Of a stretch of 64,000 nt of DNA, positions 20,661 through 28,360 are shown one piece after another. Within the stretch, counting starts at the first letter, position 1. Every line of letters starts with the position of its first letter. Source of the DNA: Brevundimonas naejangsanensis (lineage in GTDB: Bacteria; Pseudomonadota; Alphaproteobacteria; Caulobacterales; Caulobacteraceae); the NCBI RefSeq assembly GCF_003627995.1, contig NZ_CP032707.1, positions 2,656,501-2,720,500 on the forward strand. The letters are read 5' to 3'. The translations under genes were made by a program, and so were the position numbers. Under the pieces are notes generated by a model. That model was not told where the DNA came from and made no database searches. It saw only the letters and a program-made list of their open reading frames with translations.

Positions 20661-22913
20661 TTACTCCGCCGTTCTCGCCGCGCCGGAAGCACGGTGAGCG
20701 GCCTTATGGTCCTGGGTCAGGGGGAAGATCAGGCACACGCGCGCGCCCGACAACGTCTCGGCGTCGGCCAGCCTCAGCTCGCCGCCGTGGTCCTCACAGA
20801 TGCGCTTGACGATGGCCAGGCCGAGGCCCGTGCCCTTCTCACGCGTGGTCACATAGGGCTCGGTCAGCCGGTCGCGATCCTTGGCCGGCAGGCCGACGCC
20901 GTCGTCCTCGATGGTGAAGACGGCGCGCCCGTCCTCAACCTCGAGCCGGGCGATGATGCCCAGCGCCTCTTCGACGGTCGGTTGACGCGCGCGCTGCGCG
21001 CTGACGGCTTCGCCGGCGTTCTTCAAGATATTCGCCAGGGCCTGGCCGACCATGCGACCGTCGCATTGCAGGATGGCCTCCGGCAAGGGCTCGACCAGGT
21101 CCACGCCAATGTCGGGCACAGCCACACGCTGGGCGAACACCGCCTCGCGCAGCATCTCGGCTGGATTCCCGAGCGAGAAGCGCGGCGCGGGCATGCGGGC
21201 GAAGGAGGAGAACTCATCCACCATCCGGCCGATGTCGCCGACCTGGCGGATGATGGTTTCGGTGCAGCGGTCGAACACCTCGACGTCGTCGCCCACCCGC
21301 TCGCGATAGCGCCGCCGCAGACGCTCGGCCGACAGCTGGATCGGGGTCAGCGGGTTCTTGATCTCATGGGCGATGCGTCGCGCCACGTCGCGCCAGGCGG
21401 CGTTGCGCTGGGCCGTGACCAGGCGGGTGATGTCGTCGAAGGTCAGCACCATCTCTCCGCCCTGCCCGCCCTCGATGCGGACCCGCAGGCGCAGGGCCTC
21501 GCCGTCGCGGCTGACGTCGATGTCCTCTTCGATATGGGCCTCGCCGCGCTCGGACAGTTCGCCCAGCTCGGGCGCCACCTCGGCGAGCCGCAGCCCCTGC
21601 ACCTGTTCCGGGTCGAGGCCCAGAAGCTGGCTGGCGCTGTCGTTGATGGCCGAGATGCGCCGCATCCGGTCCAGCCCAATCACCCCCGCGCTGACGCCCG
21701 ACAGGACGGTCTCGATGAACAGGCTGCGCCCCTGGGCTTCGTCCGAGGCGGTCTTCAACGCGGCCTGTTGAGTCTTGATGTCCTCGGTCATGCGGTTGAA
21801 GGCCTGGGACAGGACGATGATCTCGGACGGCGCGCCGGTGTTGTCGACCCGCGCGTCGAGGTCGCCGCCGGCCACCTGATCCGCCGCCTTCACCAGCCGC
21901 CCGATCGGCGCCGAGATCGAACTGGCCGCCGACATGGCCAGCCAGACGGCGCCGACGAGGACCAGCAGCGCCGTTTCCAGATAGCTCAGGGCGAAGGCCG
22001 CCTGGATGCGAGCCCGGCTCTCTTCCGCGGCCCGATAGGCGGTGATGGATTCCTCGCCGTTCCGCATCCGCTGGATCAGGCCCGGCGCCAGAGGCCGCAC
22101 GACATAGAGGTAGGCGTCGCCATAGTCCGGCAGCGGATACAGCGCCCTCACCACGTCGGGGTTTTCCGTCACCGTCGTCGGAGCCACCTCGCCCCGCGCC
22201 ACCGTCTCGAACGCCTCGCGCGGCGGGGCGACATAGGGCGGGGCGCCCGGCCGCTCGCCGCTGGCGAGCACGCGGCCATGGTCATCGAGGATATAGAGGG
22301 CCGGATAGCCGAAGAAGTCGCCGATCTGCGACAAGGCGCGGGAGAACTGGAGGCGATTGTCGAACAGGTCGCGCACCCCGCCCAGTTCGGTCGCCATGGT
22401 TTCGAGGTCCATCTCCAGCCCGGCGCCGACGTCCGCGACATAGGCGCGGCCGATCTCGGCGCCGTTCTCGACCGCCGAGCGGACGTTGGTGCTGAACCAT
22501 TGATCCACCCCCCGGTTGACCAGCACGCCGAACACCAGGGCGATCAGGACCGCTGGCACGACCGAGACCAGGGAGAAGAGGGTGACGAACCGCAGGTGCA
22601 GCCGCGCGCCCGGATCGTTCCGATTGCGCGTCAGCCGCAGCACCCGGCCTCCGATCACCGCCGCCAGTCCCGCGATCAGCACCAGATTGGCCAGAAGGAT
22701 AAAGAGAACAGCCTGGCTGGCCGCCGTGCGCGCGTCGCCGCCCGCCGTCGCCCCAGGTGCGATAGCCACCAGCCAGATGGCCGCCGCCGTGACCAGGAAG
22801 GCCACGGCGTAGGCGGTCCCGAACAGGGCCCTTGCCCGACCGTCGGCCAGACGCCCCCAGAGCGAGCGCTCTGAGACCTGCTGTTCAACCGGGGCGACAG
22901 GCGTGTCCGACAT
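20661..22913 (-). CDS. ntrY: Nitrogen-regulation sensor histidine kinase NtrY
   Basis: Membrane-bound sensor kinase of 750 residues and cognate kinase of NtrX. The N-terminus has several membrane segments with a long extracytoplasmic loop. It is followed by a HAMP linker (SISAPIGRLVKAADQVAGG), a PAS domain ('SGVSAGVIGLDRMRRISAIN'), HisKA with IAHEIKNPLTPIQ (H near residue 514), and HATPase_c with N, G1 and G2 boxes (DDGVGLP, TGLGLAIVKRI). The ATG at 22913 shares one base with the dusB stop; a GTG one codon earlier is possible. In Caulobacter and rhizobia ntrBC usually sit between dusB and ntrY, but here they do not. Confidence 0.95.
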   Translation of the reverse strand: MSDTPVAPVEQQVSERSLWGRLADGRARALFGTAYAVAFLVTAAAIWLVAIAPGATAGGDARTAASQAVLFILLANLVLIAGLAAVIGGRVLRLTRNRNDPGARLHLRFVTLFSLVSVVPAVLIALVFGVLVNRGVDQWFSTNVRSAVENGAEIGRAYVADVGAGLEMDLETMATELGGVRDLFDNRLQFSRALSQIGDFFGYPALYILDDHGRVLASGERPGAPPYVAPPREAFETVARGEVAPTTVTENPDVVRALYPLPDYGDAYLYVVRPLAPGLIQRMRNGEESITAYRAAEESRARIQAAFALSYLETALLVLVGAVWLAMSAASSISAPIGRLVKAADQVAGGDLDARVDNTGAPSEIIVLSQAFNRMTEDIKTQQAALKTASDEAQGRSLFIETVLSGVSAGVIGLDRMRRISAINDSASQLLGLDPEQVQGLRLAEVAPELGELSERGEAHIEEDIDVSRDGEALRLRVRIEGGQGGEMVLTFDDITRLVTAQRNAAWRDVARRIAHEIKNPLTPIQLSAERLRRRYRERVGDDVEVFDRCTETIIRQVGDIGRMVDEFSSFARMPAPRFSLGNPAEMLREAVFAQRVAVPDIGVDLVEPLPEAILQCDGRMVGQALANILKNAGEAVSAQRARQPTVEEALGIIARLEVEDGRAVFTIEDDGVGLPAKDRDRLTEPYVTTREKGTGLGLAIVKRICEDHGGELRLADAETLSGARVCLIFPLTQDHKAAHRASGAARTAE

Positions 22914-23962
22914 CACGCGACAGCTTTGAACACCTGTGGCCTGTTTTCAACATCGAAGTTGCCTAAATGCGTCACGCCGCACCACAAGTCCGTCAGGGCG
23001 GCCTCGACCTCCTCAGGCGTGTCCAGGCGGCACAGGCGGGCCTTGGCCGCGCGGCGCTCGGCCGGGTCGGCGGGCCAGGGCGCCTGCTCGATGTACCAGC
23101 CCAGGTGCTTGCGGAACATCTTCAGCCCCAGTGGCAGGCCGTAGAAGACCGCCGACGCGCGCAAATGCTCGATGACGATGGCCAGGCGTTCCTCGCGATC
23201 CGGTTCCTCCAGCCGCGTCCCGTCGATCAGGGCGCGTTCCAGGTGCGCCGCCAGCCAGGGCCGGCCATAGACGCCGCGCCCCAGCATCAGGGCGTCCGCC
23301 CCGGAACGGGCCAGGGCCTCGCGCGCCTGTTCGGCCGTGATGATGTCGCCGTTGACGATGACCGGAATGGCGACCGCCTGCTTGACCTCGGCCACGGCGT
23401 CCCAGTCGGCGACGCCCGTATAGAATTGCTTGCGCGTGCGGCCGTGCACGGTGACGGCGGCGACGCCCAGGTCTTCGGCGCGGCGGGCGAGGTCAGCAGC
23501 GTTGTGGCTCGTCTCGTCCCAGCCCAGGCGCATCTTGACGCTGACCGGACGACTGACCGCCTTCACCACGGCCTCCATGATGCTGCAGGCCACGTCCGGC
23601 GTGCGCATCAGGGCCGAGCCGCAGGCGGCGCCGGTGACTTCCTTGGCCGGGCAGCCGAAGTTCAGGTCGATGATGTCGGCGCCCGCCGCCTCGGCCATGC
23701 GCGCCCCGTCGGCCATGGCGACCGGATCGCCGCCGACCAGCTGGATCACGGTCAGCGGCAGGCCCCCGCCCACGGCGGCGCGCCGCACCACGTCGGGCCG
23801 CCCGCGCGCCAGCTCGGCCGAGGCCACCATTTCCGTCGCCACATAGGCGGCGCCGAGGCGCGAGGCCAGCACCCGGAACGGCAGGTCGGTGATCCCGGTC
23901 ATGGGCGCCATCAGCACCCGCCCCGCGATCCGCACATCGCCAATCTGCAACCCAATCGTCAT
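22913..23962 (-). CDS. dusB: tRNA-dihydrouridine synthase DusB (NifR3)
   Basis: FMN-dependent reductase of tRNA uridine to dihydrouridine, 349 residues. The TIM-barrel N-terminus has APMTGITDLPFR. The active-site region NFGCPAKEVTGAACGSALM carries the catalytic cysteine, although typical Dus read NMGCP. The substrate/FMN segment TVHGRTRKQFYTG and the phosphate-binding stretch ADALMLGRGVYGRPW follow. It heads the ntrYX series, as nifR3 does across alphaproteobacteria, and is divergent from ispDF with a 65-base gap. Confidence 0.95.
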   Translation of the reverse strand: MTIGLQIGDVRIAGRVLMAPMTGITDLPFRVLASRLGAAYVATEMVASAELARGRPDVVRRAAVGGGLPLTVIQLVGGDPVAMADGARMAEAAGADIIDLNFGCPAKEVTGAACGSALMRTPDVACSIMEAVVKAVSRPVSVKMRLGWDETSHNAADLARRAEDLGVAAVTVHGRTRKQFYTGVADWDAVAEVKQAVAIPVIVNGDIITAEQAREALARSGADALMLGRGVYGRPWLAAHLERALIDGTRLEEPDREERLAIVIEHLRASAVFYGLPLGLKMFRKHLGWYIEQAPWPADPAERRAAKARLCRLDTPEEVEAALTDLWCGVTHLGNFDVENRPQVFKAVA

Positions 23963-24027
23963 GGAGTTCCTTAGCGCCGATGGACGCCCCTCTCGTCAAG
24001 TGGAACTGGGGCGCTTAGAAGACGGGC

Positions 24028-25170
24028 ATGGGATTCTCAGCGATCGTCGTCGCCGCCGGCTCGGGTTCACGGGCGGGCGGCGCCAAGCAGTGGCGCACGG
24101 TCGCCGGACGGCCTGTAGCGCGCTGGTCGGTCGAGGCCTTGCTCGCGGCCGGCGCCCGCGAGGTGGTCGTGGTCATTGCTGCGGACGCCGAAACTCAGGC
24201 GCGAGCGGCGCTGGAAGGCCTGACGGGGTGGCGCGCCGTATCGGGCGGCGCCACGCGGGCCGATTCCGTGCGGGCCGGTCTTGGCGCCCTCAACGGCGCT
24301 GATGACGAGCCGGTCCTGATCCACGACGCCGCCCGTCCCTTCCTGACCGGCGAGTTGATCGAACGCCTGCTGTCGGGCCTGGCCGACGCGGACGGCGTCC
24401 TGCCCGCCCTGCCAGTCGCAGACAGCCTGCGGCGCGGCGGCGAAGGTCGGGTCGTCGGCGCCGTCGACCGGGAGAACCTGTGGCGGGCACAGACGCCCCA
24501 GGCTTTCCGCCTCAAGACCATCCGCGACGCCTATGCCGCCTGGCCCAATGACGAAGCCGCCACCGACGAGGCCGCCGTGGTCGAGCGCGCGGGCGGCCGC
24601 GTCCGACTGATCCCAGGCGATCCGCGCCTGATGAAACTGACCTATCCCGAGGATTTCGCCATGGCCGAGGCCCTGTCCGTCGCACGCACCACCATCCGCA
24701 TCGGCCAGGGCTTCGACGTCCACCGCTGGGGCCCGGGCTCGTCGGTCTGGCTGTGCGGGGTCGAGATTCCGCACGACCAGACCCTGATCGGCCACTCCGA
24801 CGCCGACGCCGGCCTGCACGCCCTGACCGACGCCATCCTGGGGGCCATCGCCGACGGCGACATCGGCGACCACTTCCCGCCCAGCGATCCGCAATGGAAG
24901 GGCGCCTCGTCCGACCGATTCCTGGTGTACGCCGCCCAGCGCGTGGCGACGCGCGGCGGGCGCATCATCAATGTCGACGTGACCCTGATCTGCGAACAAC
25001 CCAAGGTGAAGCCCCATCGCCAGGCCATGCGCGAACGCCTGGCGGCGCTGTTGAACCTGCCGCTCGACGCCGTCAGCGTGAAGGCCACGACCAGCGAGGG
25101 CCTGGGTTTCACCGGCCGGGGCGAAGGCCTGGCCGCCCAGGCGGCCGTCTCGATCGAGCTGCCCGCCTAG
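24028..25170 (+). CDS. ispDF: Bifunctional IspD/IspF (MEP pathway)
   Basis: Fusion enzyme of 380 residues carrying two non-adjacent steps of isoprenoid precursor synthesis. Residues 1-225 are 2-C-methyl-D-erythritol 4-phosphate cytidylyltransferase: nucleotide-binding '[16 protein letters not shown]', later [10 protein letters not shown]. Residues 226-380 are 2-C-methyl-D-erythritol 2,4-cyclodiphosphate synthase: metal-binding D-x-H in [28 protein letters not shown], and C-terminal [16 protein letters not shown]. The fusion is common in alphaproteobacteria, as is its position divergent from dusB. Confidence 0.97.
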   Translation: MGFSAIVVAAGSGSRAGGAKQWRTVAGRPVARWSVEALLAAGAREVVVVIAADAETQARAALEGLTGWRAVSGGATRADSVRAGLGALNGADDEPVLIHDAARPFLTGELIERLLSGLADADGVLPALPVADSLRRGGEGRVVGAVDRENLWRAQTPQAFRLKTIRDAYAAWPNDEAATDEAAVVERAGGRVRLIPGDPRLMKLTYPEDFAMAEALSVARTTIRIGQGFDVHRWGPGSSVWLCGVEIPHDQTLIGHSDADAGLHALTDAILGAIADGDIGDHFPPSDPQWKGASSDRFLVYAAQRVATRGGRIINVDVTLICEQPKVKPHRQAMRERLAALLNLPLDAVSVKATTSEGLGFTGRGEGLAAQAAVSIELPA

Positions 25171-25178
25171 CTGCTGCC

Positions 25179-26483
25179 CTAGCTTCTGGGCAGGTCGGCC
25201 GAGGCGCGTTCCAGCAAGGACGCAGGGGTTTCTTCGCCCCTCAGTTCCGCAACCCCGACATCCAATTCGACCACGAAGGGCGAACGGTCGCGTCCGGCGT
25301 CGAAGGCGGTGCAGGCGATCACCGCCGCGATGCGCTCGGCCGTGGTCCGCGCCGCCGCGTGATCCGTCGCCGGGAGGGCCAGGGCGAAGGTCTCGGGCGA
25401 CAGGCGGGCGGCCGTGTCCTCGACCCGCACCAGGCGCGACACCATGGCGCCGATCTGGGGCATGGCGCGCTCCAGCCAACCGCCCTGGCGCGCGGCGGCG
25501 ATCGCTTCATTGGCGGGCACGCGCAAGACGCAGACGGACAGCGGGCGGTTGCGGGCCCGCGCGCCCTTGGCGATGCGAGCCAGGTGAGCGGCGAACAAAT
25601 CACGGCTGAACAGTCCGGTCTCGGCATCCATCAAGTCGCAACTGCGCACCGCGTCCAGAGCGCGCCTCAGGGCCTGTCGACGGCGATGATTGCGCGCCAG
25701 GGCCAGCACCCGTTCCGCCGTCTCCTCTTCCGGCGTGGCGGCGGCGGCGACGTCGGCGAAGCCGCGCCCGAACAGGTCGGCCAGGTCCGGCTGGGTCTCC
25801 TCGCGCAGATAAAGCGTCAGGGGAATGTGATAGAGACGGGTGTTCCGCCGCATCCCCGCCGCGATCGACAAGGCCGGCGCGTGGGATCGGTCGCCCCACA
25901 GCACGGCGGCGTCGAAGGCTCGCTCATGCAGATAGTCAAAGGCCGTATAGGGCGTCGGCGCCGCCACCGCTTCGGCGCCTGCCGCCGTCAGGGCGTTGGA
26001 CAGGGCCAGGAAACGGCGGTCCGCGGCTCCCGCCGTCAGAATCTGCAGCGGCGTCTCGCCCGTGTCCGGTTCCGGCAATTCGACGCCATGGGCGGCGAAC
26101 GTCGCCTGCCGCAGCATGAACTCCTCTTCGGCGACGGCGGCCCGCGTCAATTGCTCCAGCCGCGGAGCCATCTGCAGCGGATGGGGATAGGCCGAAAACA
26201 CCAGATCGCAGTCGGCCGCGCCGGCCTGGGAGGCCGCGCCGATGCCGAGAATCGACAGATAGCGCGGCGCGGCGCTGTCGCGCAGCCGGCCGAGGGCCCC
26301 CTCCCCGATGACGTTCAGATCGACGACGGCCGCATCCACGGGCAGGTCCGATGACGCCAGAAGCGCGGCGTCGAGAGACCGCGCGGTGACGGTTCGCCAG
26401 CCCAGTCGGTCCAGTCCTTCACAAAGGGAGCCCAGCTGGTCATCGGCGTCGGCGACGACCAGAACGCGCGGATCGGATTCCAA
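25179..26483 (-). CDS. PopA-like protein: two receiver-like domains plus degenerate GGDEF
   Basis: Product of about 434 residues. The N-terminal receiver-like domain contains VLVVADADDQ and DAAVVDLNV. A second receiver-like domain (about 140-260) begins LQILTAGAADRRF. A GGDEF-fold domain (about 265-420) follows. The catalytic GGDEF position reads SPETF, so cyclase activity is unlikely. The upstream c-di-GMP inhibitory-site motif RxxD is intact (RVED, five residues before). This REC-REC-degenerate-GGDEF plan matches Caulobacter PopA, a c-di-GMP receptor that helps ClpXP degrade CtrA. A TTG at 26483 preceded by GGGAG is the best start; the frame is open to 26582. It follows ispDF convergently. 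Confidence 0.72.
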   Translation of the reverse strand: MESDPRVLVVADADDQLGSLCEGLDRLGWRTVTARSLDAALLASSDLPVDAAVVDLNVIGEGALGRLRDSAAPRYLSILGIGAASQAGAADCDLVFSAYPHPLQMAPRLEQLTRAAVAEEEFMLRQATFAAHGVELPEPDTGETPLQILTAGAADRRFLALSNALTAAGAEAVAAPTPYTAFDYLHERAFDAAVLWGDRSHAPALSIAAGMRRNTRLYHIPLTLYLREETQPDLADLFGRGFADVAAAATPEEETAERVLALARNHRRRQALRRALDAVRSCDLMDAETGLFSRDLFAAHLARIAKGARARNRPLSVCVLRVPANEAIAAARQGGWLERAMPQIGAMVSRLVRVEDTAARLSPETFALALPATDHAAARTTAERIAAVIACTAFDAGRDRSPFVVELDVGVAELRGEETPASLLERASADLPRS

Positions 26484-26661
26484 ACACTGTCTCCCTGGCC
26501 TGGCCGGCTCGCCCCCGCGACCGCCCCAGACGACGCCATGATACCGGCGCCGACGAGGCCCGCAATGGGCAAGGCCGATCATCAGATGACGACATTGGGA
26601 CTTCTCTCGTGTCCGCGAATGGGGTTAATCCGCGCCCTTGTTTGACGATCGAGACCCTGGA

Positions 26662-27588
26662 TTGACCTCTACCAACCCGCTCACGGCCCAACCCCGGCTC
26701 CTGCTGCGCCTGATGACCCGGGCCTTCAGCCGCAGCTGGGGCCGCGACGTCATGCTGTACACGGGCGGCGTCTCCTTCTTCGCCCTGCTGGCCCTGTTCC
26801 CGGCCATCGCCATCCTGATCGGCTTCTACAAGGCGGTGCTGTCGATCGGTCAGGTCAGCGAGCAGGCCGCCGCCCTGGCGGATGTCATCCCCTCGGCGGC
26901 GCGAACCCTCTTTCTGAACGAGATCGAGCGGCTGGCCAACGCCTCGGCCCGCACCGTCTCGGCCCAGAGCGCGATCGCCCTGGTCATCGGCGCCTATGCG
27001 GCCCACCGAGGGTTCAAGGCCCTGCTGGCCGGGCTCAACCTGATCCATGACGAGACGAACCCCCTGGGGTTCTTCAAGTTCAACCTGCTGGCCTTCCTGG
27101 TGGCCCTGGCCGCCTTCGTCCTGTTCACCGTCGTTTCGGGCGCCGTGGTGACCTCGCGCCTGCTGGAGCACGCCCATGCCCCAGGCGGCGCGGGCTGGCT
27201 GGTCCTGCCGCTGGACGGCCTGTGGCCCGCCCTGGGCCTGTGGCTCGGGCTGGCCATGCTCTATCGCTACGCCATGGCCCACGCGGATCGCGTCAGCTGG
27301 AAGGCGTCGATCACCGGCGGCCTGGTCGCCACCGTCATGTCCAGCTTCTTTTCCTGGCTGTGCGCCATCTACGTCGAGCAGATCGCCCAGTTGGGCGCGA
27401 CCTACGGCTCGGTCGGCGCCGTGGTGGTGCTGCTGATCTGGCTGTCGTGGAACGTCAACGCCATCTTCTACGGCGGCGCCTTCGCCACCGAGCTGGAGAT
27501 CGAGTGGAAGTCCCGCGCCGAGCCGGCGCCCGAGGCCCCTTCTGGCTCGGTCGTCAACCTGTCGGAGCGTCGCCAGTCTCGACAGTGA
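26662..27588 (+). CDS. YihY/BrkB family inner-membrane protein
   Basis: Integral membrane protein of about 308 residues with six hydrophobic segments. The N-terminal 'FSRSWGRDVMLYTGGVSFFALLALFPAIA' region (in part) and the IWLSWNVNAIFYGGAFATELE C-terminal motif are characteristic of YihY/BrkB (old name ribonuclease BN). The function is not settled. The start is uncertain: TTG 26662 has a GAG-containing site at suitable spacing, TTG 26638 is further upstream, and ATG 26713 would cut into the conserved region. The last 35 bases overlap the convergent tusA-like gene. Confidence 0.85.
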   Translation: MTSTNPLTAQPRLLLRLMTRAFSRSWGRDVMLYTGGVSFFALLALFPAIAILIGFYKAVLSIGQVSEQAAALADVIPSAARTLFLNEIERLANASARTVSAQSAIALVIGAYAAHRGFKALLAGLNLIHDETNPLGFFKFNLLAFLVALAAFVLFTVVSGAVVTSRLLEHAHAPGGAGWLVLPLDGLWPALGLWLGLAMLYRYAMAHADRVSWKASITGGLVATVMSSFFSWLCAIYVEQIAQLGATYGSVGAVVVLLIWLSWNVNAIFYGGAFATELEIEWKSRAEPAPEAPSGSVVNLSERRQSRQ

Positions 27589-27796
27589 TCGCCAGGGCGC
27601 CGTCCGTCTCTTCGATCTGAACCACGCGGCCGCCGACCTCCTGCATCAGGAAGGGCACGTCGATCCGCGCCATGGCGTCGGTCGCCAGCAGGATCAGTCG
27701 CGCGCCCGCGGGGCGGCCCTCCATGGCCTTGCGCAGACGCAGGCTGGGCACCGGGCATTTGTGGCCCCGCGCGTCCACGACCGTGGGATCGCTCAT
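27554..27796 (-). CDS. TusA family sulfurtransferase
   Basis: Small sulfur-carrier protein of 80 residues. The N-terminal DARGHKCPVPSLRLRKAM contains the conserved C-P-x-P motif whose cysteine carries the persulfide; the remainder is a two-layer alpha/beta fold. Family roles include tRNA 2-thiolation and molybdenum-cofactor sulfur transfer; which applies here is unknown. Its ATG overlaps the cinA-like stop by four bases, so it is coupled to that gene. The 3' end overlaps the convergent BrkB gene. Confidence 0.9.
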   Translation of the reverse strand: MSDPTVVDARGHKCPVPSLRLRKAMEGRPAGARLILLATDAMARIDVPFLMQEVGGRVVQIEETDGALAITVETGDAPTG

Positions 27797-28287
27797 CGCG
27801 ACACGGCCTCCAGCAGAAGGCCCAGCGCCGTGCGCACGCTTTCCAGACGGATCGCCTCGCGGCCGATGTCGCCGAAGCGTTTCTCAAGATGAACGACCCG
27901 GCCGTCCGCGCCCACGGCGGCGAAATGCACCAGGCCGACAGGCTTGTCCGCCGAGCCGCCGCCCGGTCCCGCGATGCCCGTCACGGACACCGCGACTGAG
28001 GCGCGCGAGCGCACCACGGCGCCCTCGGCCATGGCCCGGGCCGTCGGCTCGGACACGGCGCCGAAGCGCGCGAGCACGTCTTCCGAAACGCCCAGCATCT
28101 CGACCTTGGCCTCATTGCTGTAGGTGACGAAACCGCGATCCAGAACAGCGGACGAGCCCGCGATCGCCGTCAGCGCCCCGGACACCAGACCGCCGGTGCA
28201 GCTCTCGGCGGCGGCGACCATCAGCCCCGCCGCCTTGGCGCGGCCGATCACGGCCTCGGCGGTCGCCTCGATGTCCTGCGGCAACAT
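27793..28287 (-). CDS. pncC: CinA C-terminal family protein (nicotinamide-nucleotide amidohydrolase, PncC)
   Basis: Single-domain amidase of 164 residues that deamidates nicotinamide mononucleotide in pyridine-nucleotide recycling. Typical motifs: AAAESCTGGLVSGALTAIAGSS near residues 24-45, in which the serine and conserved glycines form the active site; GFVTYSNEAK; and SVTGIAGPGGGSADKPVG. It lacks the N-terminal MoaB-like domain of full CinA. The ATG at 28287 has GGAG nine bases upstream. Divergent from the spermidine synthase-like gene and coupled to the tusA-like gene. Confidence 0.92.
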   Translation of the reverse strand: MLPQDIEATAEAVIGRAKAAGLMVAAAESCTGGLVSGALTAIAGSSAVLDRGFVTYSNEAKVEMLGVSEDVLARFGAVSEPTARAMAEGAVVRSRASVAVSVTGIAGPGGGSADKPVGLVHFAAVGADGRVVHLEKRFGDIGREAIRLESVRTALGLLLEAVSR

Positions 28288-28360
28288 AGGAATTCGCTCC
28301 GTCCTCGAGTCGTCATAGCCTCGCCGAACGGAATCACCCGTCCGACGTCGAAAGCAGCGC

